From Pelomyxa schiedti (Eukaryota > Evosea > Pelobiontida > Pelomyxidae): a stretch of 64,000 bases of DNA. The first letter of the stretch is position 1. Each line of letters opens with the position of its first letter. Shown here piece after piece: positions 22,109 to 32,352 of this stretch. The position numbers were made by a program, and so were the translations under genes. A model generated the notes under the pieces. That model did not search any database. It saw only the letters and a program-made list of their open reading frames with translations, and was not told the DNA's origin. The DNA is taken from the NCBI GenBank assembly GCA_020536535.1, contig JAHLWZ010000165.1, positions 1,804 through 65,803 on the forward strand, written 5' to 3'.

Positions 22109-22727
22109 AAAGGAACCAAAAAACTGTTCCTACTTGCAATTGAATAAAAAAAATAGCGGACCGCGTCGCGTTTTGTTGCTTTTCAATTCAACAACAGATT
22201 CGATCGAATTCAAAGAACTGGCGGGGTGATTGAAAAAGACAAACAGCTATGTGACACAGGGAAGAATATTAGTATGAGTTGCCTAAACTCAGCACAACTA
22301 GTGTTGCTGAACTGCCACCTTTCCTGGCACTTGTGGGCAGCAAAGCATGGAAAGTCTGAAGTTGGGCACTTTGGCCTCTGATCCCTTTGAGAAAAACAAC
22401 TACTCAACACACAACATTTGGCTCACTGTACTATCATGCCAGGTGAATTCCTGTCCTCCTGCCTGTCTCTTTTTTGTGGAGCACATAATATGTAGTACTC
22501 TACCACCTTACCTACTACGTGTTTTGGACTGGGTGAGAATGTTTCTTGGAGGCTTACCTCTCATCTTCACCAGAACTATCACTCGACGAATCTTGAATAT
22601 GACTCGGCTTGGGACTAGGTTCCTTGTAAATCCTTCTTGTAACATCCTTCCTTCTGACTCACTCTAGAATGCTCTCCTTTTTACAGCCAGGAGAAGTGTA
22701 CTACGTTCCTATTGTTTTACTTGGCAA
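22109..22727. other. Intergenic; possible minus-strand 3' exon
   Basis: A minus-strand stretch near 22560-22650 reads as a Ser/Asp/Glu-rich tail (KEPSPKPSHIQDSSSDSSGE) and could be the next exon of the small gene at 22728-22920. No other coding signal is clear. Confidence 0.3.
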
Positions 22728-22920
22728 TTAATTTCCTTCAGTTGCATCCGGACCCCACCTTAGGTGGTCACAGTGGAATTCTCCTGTTCGTTGCTCAGTT
22801 TTCAAGGCAATTAATGTGTATTGTACAGCATCAACCTCAACTGGTGATTCAGGTCTTCCTTTGATGAACCATGCGATTTCTTCTTGTACTTCTTGCTCTT
22901 CATTCAGTGTTCCAGTTCTC
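22728..22920 (-). CDS. Unidentified exon of a small acidic protein
   Basis: The minus-strand exon starts after a GGTAG acceptor at 22921. It encodes about 63 residues, including TGTLNEEQEVQEEIAWFIKG and AVQYTLIALKTEQRTGEFHC, with a stop at 22728. The amphipathic, low-bias composition looks like real coding sequence. Upstream, a T-rich stretch (22935-22985) looks like an intron, and a short ATG-initiated exon may lie near 23070, but I could not confirm it. Downstream it may splice to the Ser/Asp-rich exon near 22600. No family recognised. Confidence 0.4.
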
Positions 22921-23880
22921 CTACCACCAGGCACCAACACCAAGGCAAACAAAACAAAAAAAAGAAAAGAGAAAAAAAAAAGCAATTCAATGACAAGGAG
23001 ATGACGAATGAGAGACAGGCACCAAGCTAGTTTCACAGGAACTTCGGCATTAAGGTCCTCCGTCAGCCATTATTCCCAGCCCCCCTCCCTTGGCTCCTTT
23101 GTCCAACCCGAAAATTTTCGTCTTGGTGTTCATCGTCGCTTCTCTCCGACCGATCAATTATGGGTTCTTTCAAAAAAGAAGAAACAGAAACTTACGGCAA
23201 CGTCTGAAGGTGGAGTGAAACGGACCACCGGGTACCCGTACAACCTCCACCGAACTGAGGGATGGCGGGTCAGGGTTGCCTCAGTGGAACACATCGACAG
23301 AAAAGATCAGCTAAACCGATACAATAATCGAAGGATCCCCGATAATTTGTTGCGGAGTCATCAACGTGCCGTGCATGCACCCCCGACTGTCGACGGGGCG
23401 AACCGCGGTACCCTTCGGTGTGGGAGTATTCGCTTTTGGTGTGTCCATGCTGATGAGCCTCGACATGCCTCGAAACAACGAACGCAACGCCAAGTGCTGC
23501 TGGCTTGATTGTGACATAGCAGTAAACCAGACACACCTTGTTGCAAGGGATTGGAAAAAAGGTTCGAGTTTTTACGCTGTGGACAGATGGTTCAATAATG
23601 TGGTCCACCGACTTGGAATTGTTTAGACATAATTCTCCTGTACAATTTTTTACCTTGCTATAACATGTATGTTTAGAACATGCCTATGCTTACAATTTGA
23701 AAGGTAATCTTTTCTTGCGTTACCGGGAGTACTGAAGATAGGTACACCATTACCTTCCTTCCAGCTTTGGAATTCTGAGCTGCATCACCAGGTTCCACAC
23801 CATTGGTCATTGCGGTTGTAAATAATAGATTCGAACTGGTGCAACTACTTCTGCAGGTTATCTTCTTTTTCCAGGCACAC
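22921..23880. other. Unresolved region with one possible plus-strand gene
   Basis: Long overlapping ORFs occur on both strands between 23008 and 23626. The most protein-like frame (ending at 23626) contains a hydrophobic stretch AVPFGVGVFAFGVSMLMSLD, which could be a membrane helix, then YAVDRWFNNVVHRLGIV. An ATG at 23162 (MGSFKKEETETYGN) could start it through an intron, but the in-between splice sites are not convincing. The rest (23640-23880) shows nothing. Confidence 0.3.
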
Positions 23881-24805
23881 TCGTCAAGTATCTAACATCT
23901 CGCTGGCAGAGTGGTGCTAATCCCAACATTCCCGACAAACGTGGCAACACGCCGCTACATGTTGCCCTGGAATGCAAAATTTTCACCAGTTCTCTTTATC
24001 TTTCGCTCCTTCCAATGCAATCCTCTTTTAGTTGTACAGCTCCTCCTAAAGTACAACGATACAAATCTGGAGGCAAAAAATCTTAAGAACCAAAAGCCCC
24101 TCGCACCTCTTATCACTCACGGTGTTCCGTTTCTTCTAGAACTACTCCATGCATGGCATGGTTCGCTTTAATTTACCAAGATTCTGCCTCTTGACATTCT
24201 ACACAGGAACTCCTCCCTGCCTTACCGCCCAACTGCAATGAGGGAGCAGGTATCTGACCATGATGACAATGAAGATTCTGATGACCAAATGAATGTTTCA
24301 TCAGACCCGCACAAAACTTCATCTCCATCACTGATGAATCCGCAGCAGCCGGGGCGTTACTACCCCCAGTGGTGCCACAGCTGCGCCCACAGCACTTTAG
24401 CCCCATCAGAGCCAACAGCACCATCTTCATTATTAACATCATCAACACCCACATCGGCAACGTCACCATCAACAGCAGCAACTTCAGATACAACCCACCA
24501 CCACTGCACCTGCTGTAACATTGAGTCGGCAACAGAACATTCAACACCAGATGAGAGAAAAGAACACTCACTCCATAGTGCAGCAGTTTCTGCTCCACGG
24601 CAGCGAAGTCAATGCAGTGAATGCATACATGGATACACCACCGCACCTGGCGGCCAATCTGGGACATCACAGTGTGGTGAGGCTGCTGCTGAAACATGGA
24701 GCTGAGACCACAGCCGGAAATCAGCTGGGCGACACACAACTGAGCCTGGCCACAACAATGGCACACAATTCTGGAATCACAGGAATGCAAGTCACAATAA
24801 TCTAA
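23880..24805 (+). pseudogene. Ankyrin-repeat gene fragments
   Basis: Two ankyrin segments in one orientation. The first (about 23880-24130) reads NIPDKRGNTPLHVALE and continues VVQLLLKYNDTNLEAKN across a probable intron near 23970-24030. The second (24521-24805) reads IVQQFLLHGSEVNAVNAY and HHSVVRLLLKHGAETTAGNQ, ending in a stop. A Thr/Ser-rich low-complexity stretch between them (24240-24520) is in another frame. I could not build one continuous gene and saw no start, so this is either a decaying gene or one with unrecognised introns. The second segment shares a block with 27770-27840. Confidence 0.5.
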
Positions 24806-25079
24806 TAAACACCCCTTCGTACTGTTCTTTTCTGTACCATGAGTAGAACGATAAAAGAAAAAAGGAGGGAGAGGAAACAAGAGTCAGAACTGAGTCCACG
24901 GCAACTTAGGCATTCGCATCCTCCATCCTCCGTGGCTCCCAGCTGCTCCCCTCATCCCCCACAATTTTAACTTGTTTCTTCGTTTTCGGTTACCTCAAAA
25001 ATTTCCCCGTGAACGGTACTTATGGGTTTCGAGAGTGTCAATTGGCATCCACTTCTTTTTCATTTTTCTGTTCCGGTAG

Positions 25080-27100
25080 ATGTACAAGCGTGTTCGCTGG
25101 GTACCAGTGCCACCGGCCGGCGGGCGCATTAGCGCTGTTCGTTCTACGGCAAGTGACACCACGTCGACCACGACGACGACCACGACCACGACGACCACGA
25201 CGACCACGACGACAACCACGATCTCGACCCCGAACAACAACACTGGTGCTACCACTGGGCACCAGGACCAGCCGCAGCCTCCTCCTCCTCCTCCGCCACC
25301 GCTACGAGGCACTGGCCTGGGACCGGGGCTCAGGGTCGACCAGCCCGTCCCGCTCCACAACCGGCCCCGCAAAACCAGGGAGAGGGAGGGAGCACCGGAC
25401 CAACACCAACTTGACCTACATGATGAGTACGGAGAAGGCGAGGGTGAGGAGGGCGAGTGTGAGGGCAGGCAAGGCGATCACGCCGACGAGCACGACGGCG
25501 ACGCCGATGCGGAGGCGCGCGAGATGGAGGAGCTGCGACGTAGGCTGCAGCCCCAGTTCGGCGGCTACGAGGGCGACGAGGAGGAGGAGGAGGGCGGCGG
25601 CGGCGAATTTGTTGGAAGCAACTTGGTTCCGGATAACGAGTTCTCATCTTATACACGTCTGACCTTGCGATCGCTGCTGCAGGAACTCGACGCCATCAAC
25701 TACGACCCTGGTGTGCTCTTATCTAGCTGTACCCTTGGTGATCTATTCACGTTTAGAAAACTCTTGAACGTGGCAGCGGTGTGTGTTTGTCTTTTTTGCC
25801 TTCTTTATTCCTGCTCATACTACTTAAGGAACGTGAACTTTCATTGGATGAAGCTCCTGCGATGGATATTGCACTGGATATATGTGAGGAGTCGAAGAAC
25901 ATCCGAGCTGGAAACACAGTCATCAACGCCGCCAAGGTTGACGATGACACTGAAATCTTCGCGTATTACAACACTCAAGACTTCGTCCACAAATTCATTC
26001 TGGCTCCTCGGAGTGCAACGTTTATTCTCTGCAGTCAAAGTGAATACTCTATTGGTACGGGAAATATTCACAAAAATCCTTCACCACCACGATGCTGCCA
26101 AGTTATTGGAGAATGTCCAGAGCATGTGCCCGTACATCACGTCAAACTATCCTGTGGAAATAGTGATTCCATTGCTACAACGATGACAAACAACAATGAC
26201 AAACAACAATGACACCCGCGAACATGTTGCAGCATGTTCTAATGTTGATGGTGGCGGTGGTAGTGCCTGCTGCTCCAGCGGCAGTTGTGAGGCACCTGAA
26301 CCTCAAATGAAACTACTTGAAACCATTGCCGCGAACTCTCTCATAACTCCCAAAACCTCTTGGGAATGGCTTTCACCATGGGAAACGTGAAGCTCATGCT
26401 GGACGTTATGGGTAACTCAAAGCACCCTCCAAAACAATTCGTGCAACAAGTGATACCATTCTTCAAATCCCACCAAAAAGCATGCAATGCTGACAATGAA
26501 AACAAATTTACAGCGTGGCTTAAGAAGTGGTTGGAGATGGCCAACCTCGATGATGACACAATCATTGCTTACCTAAGGATGTGCACAAGGGATGCCAAAA
26601 GCCCCCAAATGTTCAAGGACGCTGTGGACGTGTGCTTAGTCAGGGACAGCATCTGCCCGCTTGCAAAGTACTTTTCGGAACTCTGCATGTGCACGCACCA
26701 ACTGGCCCACAATCAATTCATTGGTCTAAGAGCGACGTGCAGCAGGGAGACTGCAGAGAGCGTGAACGCTATGTGCAAATGCAGAGCCTTCTTGAGGCAG
26801 CTTATTCACCTTTGTGGCAAGATGCTGTGTGATTTTCAGATGAACACTACCTTGTGTCTGGCTTCGCAGGCAGGATGCCTACCAGTCGTTGAGGTTCTTG
26901 TGAACAACCTCCATGTGAATCCAGCAATTAATCGCGCTACATCAGAGCTGTCTCCATTGCAAGGGCACCCAACTAACCAGCAAAGAAACCTCCATCTTGG
27001 ATGCGTTAGTTGGGTGCCCTTGCAATGGAGACAGCTCTGATGTAGCGCGATTCCTGGTGGAAAATGGCGGATTGGATATGCTGTATTACGGGCAAATCCA
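25080..27100 (+). CDS. Ankyrin-related protein with Thr-, Pro- and Glu-rich N-terminus
   Basis: ATG at 25080 begins a low-complexity region (a run of about 19 Thr, Pro-rich, then Asp/Glu/Gly-rich), followed by ordered sequence (YTRLTLRSLLQELDAINYDPG). An intron near 25781-25828 leads to ERELSLDEAPAMDIALDI. A 22-nt intron (26013-26034) then restores the frame to KVNTLLVREIFTKIL. A TGA near 26185 and a frame switch near 26340 must be removed by further introns I could not fix, or mark decay. Later sequence (26360-26925) has helical repeats such as GMAFTMGNVKLMLDVM and ASQAGCLPVVEVLVNN, typical of divergent ankyrin repeats. The frame runs into the perfect inverted repeat at 26930-27052. The terminus is unknown. 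Confidence 0.5.
25160..25220. repeat. CGACCA/CGACGA trinucleotide-hexanucleotide repeat
   Basis: Imperfect ACG/ACC codon repeat encoding the poly-Thr tract of the ankyrin-related protein. Confidence 0.85.
26930..27052. repeat. Perfect 48-bp inverted repeat with 27-nt spacer
   Basis: The left arm 26930-26977 is the exact reverse complement of 27005-27052; the spacer is 26978-27004. Both arms lie where the ankyrin-related gene should continue. The right arm reads as repeat-like coding sequence on the plus strand (NGDSSDVARFLVENGG just across its end). The left arm follows the ankyrin frame HVNPAIN. Perfect identity over 48 bp means the second arm arose recently or is an assembly or amplification artefact. 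Confidence 0.95.
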
Positions 27101-27769
27101 TTTTTTCCCCTTTCTCCTTTTCCTACAATTTTTTTGATTGTTGTTTGTGATCATTCTTTTCTCCCGAGAGATCAAGCAAAGGAACAACGACGTTCATTTG
27201 TGATGGCCATTCACTGGAGGACTGGCCGTAACAGCCCTGTTCACGCTTTTGGCCTACGTGCACGCGCCACGCTGCAACATTGAATGGTTACCTCCTGCTG
27301 CCCCCACAGCCCCAATCCTCACCCTATAACTCACTCGCAACTCAAATGAATGAATTTCCAAAAAAAAAAATTGCACTCTTCTATATGTTTTTTTTCCTAC
27401 AGAAGCAACAACAATTTAAAAAAAACCAACACAACAAACGTAGTTGCCTGCCGTCATGGCTCTTCAAGAATCAGAATGAATACGATTTCACTCTGAATAC
27501 GATACGTACTTGTTTACAACTACTGCCCCAGCTCTTTTCTTCCTTGAAACAGAACACAAAGTGAATGGCATAATAATAGCAACACTGAAAAAGCACTCAT
27601 ACTCCTATCCCCAAGAAATTGGCAAGTTCCACAGAAAGATAAGGCCATTGCAGATTGCAGGTATCTGCCTCTTTTTTCCCAGAACTCCTCTTTGTCTTTG
27701 CAGTAGATACTATTGAATCAGTCGGCAACAGTACACCATTCCTCACTGGAAAGGAAACCCCATGTGCCG
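27053..27769. other. Intergenic, AT-rich
   Basis: Poly-A/T tracts and short ORFs only (for example 27280-27564 is Gln/Asn/Lys-rich without a domain). Nothing I can support. Confidence 0.35.
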
Positions 27770-27895
27770 CAGTGCAGGTAGCTTCTGCTTCAAAAGTCAA
27801 TGGCAGTGAACACATACATGGGTACACCGCTGCTCCTGGCAGGCCAAGCTGGGGCAAGGCTTCATCACCTGGCACCAGCATTTCTTATTTGTAGG
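27770..27895 (+). pseudogene. Ankyrin-repeat remnant
   Basis: One frame reads AVNTYMGTPLLLAGQAGA, matching NAVNAYMDTPPHLAANLG at about 24605-24665 in the other ankyrin locus at DNA level (shared AGTCAATG-CAGTGAA and ACATACATG-TACACC words). The surrounding frame is broken and no start or splice sites are convincing. Confidence 0.5.
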
Positions 27896-28834
27896 CTTGC
27901 TCTGTTATTGTCTCTTACAGCCCTCGCTCTCTCCCTCTAGTAAGTGCATGCAGCATAGGATTCCCCCTTGGCTCGATTATGAAACATGTTTATGCTATGC
28001 CGAACTGGTTCCAAACAGTCTTGGGGATGATTATTTTACCGATGACTTGAAAGTGAAAGCAAAGGAAGAGTAGCACTTCCTCGATTTTGAATAATTCAAG
28101 TCACCTAAACAGCTTGCTGGTATCTGTCTCTTTTTCTAGAATACGAATCAAGTAACCATCACATCAAGATGTATGAGGCCAGCAGATAGGGTTTTCTACC
28201 AGATTCTCGAGGTAAGTATAGAATTCTTACCCCCTACAGTAACTGTTCTGATGATATCTGGCAGAGCTCTGTTTATTACCCTTTCCCCGAAATTCTGCTT
28301 TCATTTGTTAACCACACTCGAGGGTGGTTGTAGAGGCTATGCTCGTTCCACTAGACCATCCCCCCCCCAAAAGTCTGGGGGCTTTGCTTGAAGCCCAATA
28401 TATCAACAGTTACTCTTCTGGCCGCTTCTCGATCTCTTCTTTCTTGGGAATCTAAGTTTGTTCATCCCCACAATCTTCAATTACATCTCTGGCCCCGAAC
28501 TTTCTAATTTCCGAGCACATTCCTCGGAGTCGTGTCGTGCTTTCCTGGTCCCCTTTCCTGTTCTAATCTCCATATCATTCCCCCTTTGTACGAGAGTTCT
28601 TGATCCAATTGGCTTCCTACGGCACACTATCAGATAGATGTAAGAGGAGGTAAGCCATAAGCAACGTGCAGAGTGGGTGAGGGAGTTTGTTTGCCACGTG
28701 CATACGAGAAGAGGAAGTATACACTAGCTATAACCCACATACTATTACATTCAAGACTAAGGGAGCTGGAGCACCAAGAGGACTACTGGAAGTTCGAGCC
28801 TGTCCAGTCAGTATTATAAGAGAGAACCTGAGGC
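27896..28834. other. No recognisable gene
   Basis: Only short ORFs. The last 150 bases may belong to the retroelement remnant that follows, because the downstream protease-like frame stays open upstream for some distance. Confidence 0.3.
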
Positions 28835-29090
28835 CCATGGATCACACAAGCTTATCCAGCGTCACAATTGCCACTTCTTTGGTAAAGTCAATGGAAAGAC
28901 AGTGACACTGCTGATAGATAGCTGTTCGTCTACCTAGTATTCCGCGGCGAAGATGCTCCTCGAGCCAAACGCGGAAGTAACAGAAATACCGACACAGTTT
29001 ATGACACACATCAGTTGGGGAAAAGAAAAATTGACCTGCAAGGCAACCCATGCAGTAAAGTTCACAGTCAATAGAGAGAGGACTGAATAA
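28835..29090 (+). pseudogene. Retroelement aspartic-protease (retropepsin) remnant
   Basis: One plus frame reads CHFFGKVNGKTVTLLIDS, then an in-frame TAG, then AAKMLLEPNAEVTEIPTQF and a stretch ending KFTVN before a stop. The pattern G-x-(V/L)-x-G-x-x-V-x-x-LIDS followed by a helix and a second strand resembles the protease of Ty3/gypsy-type elements. The active-site triad reads Asp-Ser-Cys instead of Asp-Ser-Gly. The stop, the altered triad and the lack of reverse transcriptase or integrase nearby show it is dead. No long terminal repeats were seen. Confidence 0.5.
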
Positions 29091-29999
29091 TATCGTGGTA
29101 CCGATGCTCTAACCCATTACAAAGGAGACATTTTGGCACTCCTGCAATGGCTTTTAGATGGCAAAATGAGAAGAAGAAGAAGGTCAGTTTACTTGGCCAA
29201 GAGTGGGCAGGAAAAACAAGTATATATCGTGGCACAGGCTCAAGATGTGACCGTACCGTGATGGTCTACTGCTGCCAGTGGGTGTCACACTGCCGATAGG
29301 ACTACACGTAAGAAAAGACTAATCTGATTGGTATAAAGGCAAAGAAGCGCTGTCGATCGGAACGGAATACGCACGTAGTGAGCTCCCTTTGAACTTGTTC
29401 TTAAGACCAGGAATATTGAGATGTTCAATCCAAATTGCTAATACTTCGTGAGAAGCCGATAAGGAGCTTCAAAGGACAAACAGTTGCTAGAACTGGTAGT
29501 GCCCAAGATATGTAGCACCACTACCTACTACACTGGGAAGCAAAGTTAGAGCGCTACAGTGGTAAAGCCAGGAAACGTGCCTAACTTTTTCACATTCACA
29601 GTTGAAGTTGAAAGTCATGAAAGCCAGTGGAATTACTCACGCAAGCACCGATTACTGACCGGAAAGAAGTTGGAGAACACATTTAATATATCAATGGAAA
29701 GAAGAGGTAATATCAGAGGTCGTATCTCTACTACTGAAACAAGAATCGGAAAGTATTCGTTCGCATGTGCGGAAGAACTTTGAGAGCTCGAAATGGGCCA
29801 TTGTACAATAATATTATGGGCTGGAGCCACTCTCAAATTCCAATTTCCACCCCTTTCTTCGAGACATAGTTGATTCAGGGGGTCAGCAACGCAGGAATGT
29901 TTTTCTGATAATATCCAAATCATCAGATCATGACCCAGTTTTGTGCCTTCCATGTGATCTTTTCTTAACAAAATTACACACCCTGTTTTCTGGGGAAAT
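29091..29999. other. No recognisable gene
   Basis: Short ORFs only. This may be further decayed retroelement sequence; I see no reverse transcriptase motif, repeats or RNA gene. Confidence 0.3.
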
Positions 30000-31280
30000 T
30001 TATTGTTTTGAAAAGAAGAAAGAATCTACATCCAAGTGCACGATGAAGTCCCCAACGTGGAATCCAGTGACACAGTCATGCACCTGGAAGCTTATTTCAG
30101 TGACATTAGAATCACTCTCCTGGTGTGATGTAGATGCAACGAGGCCTGATTGTTTGCTGGCCCGTGCCCATGTGCATGGAAAGCACTGTTCTGGTCTGGA
30201 AAGGTTGCCAGTATGATAAACCTCAAATGCTTTGGGGTTGAATAGGAAACAAACAACTGCGTGACTCCTGCCAATTGGTGTAACTTCATAGAACCGTGGG
30301 AATGAGTAATGTCGGTGCCCAGTGGTGCACTCCACAAGGTGAAATGGTTCTGGATTTTCGTGATGCAGAGTGCACATGGAGCCATCTGGCTTCCACAACA
30401 CACCAAGTGGACGTGGCTCTGAGCATGTAATTCTCAGGGTGAACACGATATCCTGTATTTTGAAGCTTTCAGCCAAATCAACAAATTTGACAGTAGCTGC
30501 TGTGGTTTTTGAACCGCGGGTCAGTATTATCAGAATATCATCACACAAAGGGGAGAAATCAATCATTCCTACTTCAATCCCATCTTCAAAGTAGACCTCT
30601 GGCTTGCATGGAACCCCGCCAACAACTTTCCAAACACGAAGCACAACAGATCTGGTGTCAAGTGCAACAATCCAATTTCCACTGCACTTCACAGTAGTAC
30701 CATATTCCGAAGTGAATATTCCAACGGAATTTTCAGCTGAATGCGGGTACTCACTGACATCCATATCGAAGTACTCATACAGGCAAGAATCCTGCCACCT
30801 GGTGGCTTGAAAGAACCTCTTGCACAATACCCTGTCCATGCCCAAGCATCCAACCACAAAAGTGTAGCTTCTTGCATCACCACAGGTGTAACAGCTGTAT
30901 CCCACAATTCCCAGCGTATGGGACACACATACGTGCAAATGGTGCTGCACCCTCTTGGTTTTCTCGTTGTCCTTGATGCCCTCGATTGGCAGCACAAAAT
31001 CGGCGGCACAGGCAGGCCTGAGGACCCAGTCTTCAGCCCACTCCCTGAACAAAGACGGGGACTGGGCCCAAAGGACCATCGAGGGGCAGCAATGAGTGCC
31101 GGACCACCTCACGATCCCTGCGCAACGCACAGCCATTGCTTGCGACTTGGCGGTAGTTACAGTGGCATGTGCAAGGGGTTGTCGTTCTTCGGTCCGTGGT
31201 TGCTGTTGGGGGAGGGGACCGTGGTTTGTGGGAGTTGGTCGGTACAGGGAAGGCTGTGGTTTTGTGTCACTGGCACCCAT
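30000..31280 (-). CDS. Unidentified intronless protein, possibly beta-propeller-like
   Basis: A single uninterrupted minus-strand frame of about 426 residues starts at ATG 31278-31280 (MGASDTKPQPSLY) and ends at 30000. The N-terminal ~45 residues are Pro/Gln-rich. The next ~60 include CAGIVRWSGTHCCPSMVLWA and LFREWAEDWVLRPA. The rest is a series of short hydrophobic strands ending in aromatic residues (WIVALDTRSVVLRVWKV, GVLWKPDGSMCTL, FLFNPKAFEVYHT), the spacing expected of propeller blades, though not clear WD40 repeats. It is the longest intronless frame here, in a genome where most genes have introns. I do not recognise the family; a recent retrocopy or a lineage-specific multicopy family are both possible. 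Confidence 0.65.
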   Translation of the reverse strand: MGASDTKPQPSLYRPTPTNHGPLPQQQPRTEERQPLAHATVTTAKSQAMAVRCAGIVRWSGTHCCPSMVLWAQSPSLFREWAEDWVLRPACAADFVLPIEGIKDNEKTKRVQHHLHVCVSHTLGIVGYSCYTCGDARSYTFVVGCLGMDRVLCKRFFQATRWQDSCLYEYFDMDVSEYPHSAENSVGIFTSEYGTTVKCSGNWIVALDTRSVVLRVWKVVGGVPCKPEVYFEDGIEVGMIDFSPLCDDILIILTRGSKTTAATVKFVDLAESFKIQDIVFTLRITCSEPRPLGVLWKPDGSMCTLHHENPEPFHLVECTTGHRHYSFPRFYEVTPIGRSHAVVCFLFNPKAFEVYHTGNLSRPEQCFPCTWARASKQSGLVASTSHQESDSNVTEISFQVHDCVTGFHVGDFIVHLDVDSFFFSKQ

Positions 31281-31459
31281 TTTCACAACAGAAAGAGAGT
31301 ACAAAGCACCTTACAGTCTCCCAAGGTTCTGAGGAGTGAGCATTCCAAGCAGTGGTTGACTGGGATCAAATCAGGGTGAACCCGATCCAATCAGCGTTCG
31401 GGTTCTCCGAAAGGACACAAGGAAAACAAAAAAAAAAAAGAAGCCAAGAGACACGAGAG

Positions 31460-32064
31460 ATGTTGGTAGGGAGTTCATTAATCACCGCACCGTACTTATA
31501 TTTTGTTGTGCACAGTACAAGGTAAAGGGATGCCTCGGTGCGCAGGTCAAGACCATCGATGTCGAGCAGGGCACTCCGTTTTCTGAAGTTAAACGGATGC
31601 TCGAAACGAAGTTCCACGTTCCTCTCACTATTTCGTGGCGTAGCACCTCTGTCTATCAGGTTTCAATTCTATTACTTTTCCTCCTTTAAATTACGTTATG
31701 CAATCTGTTTTTGTCAAATTTATCTTTATTCCCTACTGTTTCGTTACCAAACTATTTACTCTTTCCCAGGATCAACAATACGACCTGGTTCTCAAAGACG
31801 CCGTTGTTAGTAAAGCTAAATTCGTGAAGCTTGACCTTGTTGCCCCAACCATGGGTTCACAACCATCAACGAGAGCAGAACCGGCAGTTGTGTCATCACC
31901 AAAGACAACACAGAGGCAACCTGTCAGTAGTACAAGTATGAAATTCACTCTAATTAATTAAAGTAACCATGTCCATAGAGGATGCCTTTGTATTCTGCTC
32001 CAACTGTGGCAACAAGTTGCCAGCAACAGCCAAGTTCTGTGGTAGCTGCGGAAACAGAATGTAA
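31460..32064 (+). CDS. PB1/ubiquitin-like plus zinc-ribbon small protein
   Basis: Four exons: 31460-31465 (ATG TTG only), 31516-31659, 31770-31935 and 31964-32064. The third intron is only 28 nt. The first ~75 residues (YKVKGCLGAQVKTIDVEQG, FSEVKRMLETKFHV, then VKLDLVAP) look like a PB1 or ubiquitin-like beta-grasp fold. A Ser/Thr/Pro linker follows. The C-terminus is a clear short zinc ribbon: CSNCGNKLPATAKFCGSCG, with both CxxC pairs intact. About 138 residues. The two-residue first exon is inferred because the frame has no other start. Function unknown; such pairings usually act as adaptors. Confidence 0.6.
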
Positions 32065-32352
32065 TCACAAAACCGGAACAGAAAAAAATAGCCAATTCTA
32101 TTCTATTACTTTCTTGTCTATTCCGGAATAAACAAGAAATCTTTGCGTGACTGCTGATGGGTTTCCACACATTACATTGGCTGAGACTGTGGGGTTTCTT
32201 TGTATTGGATGTCCTTGCCGGTAGCGCTCAGTTGATCTTTCCCATTCTGAGTCTGTTAACCACCCCACCAACAGCACAAAAAAAAGTTCCCTACTTGGGA
32301 GTGATCAGGCGCAGTTGCTCTGGAAGAAACCAAGTTGAGCATCTTTTTTGAC

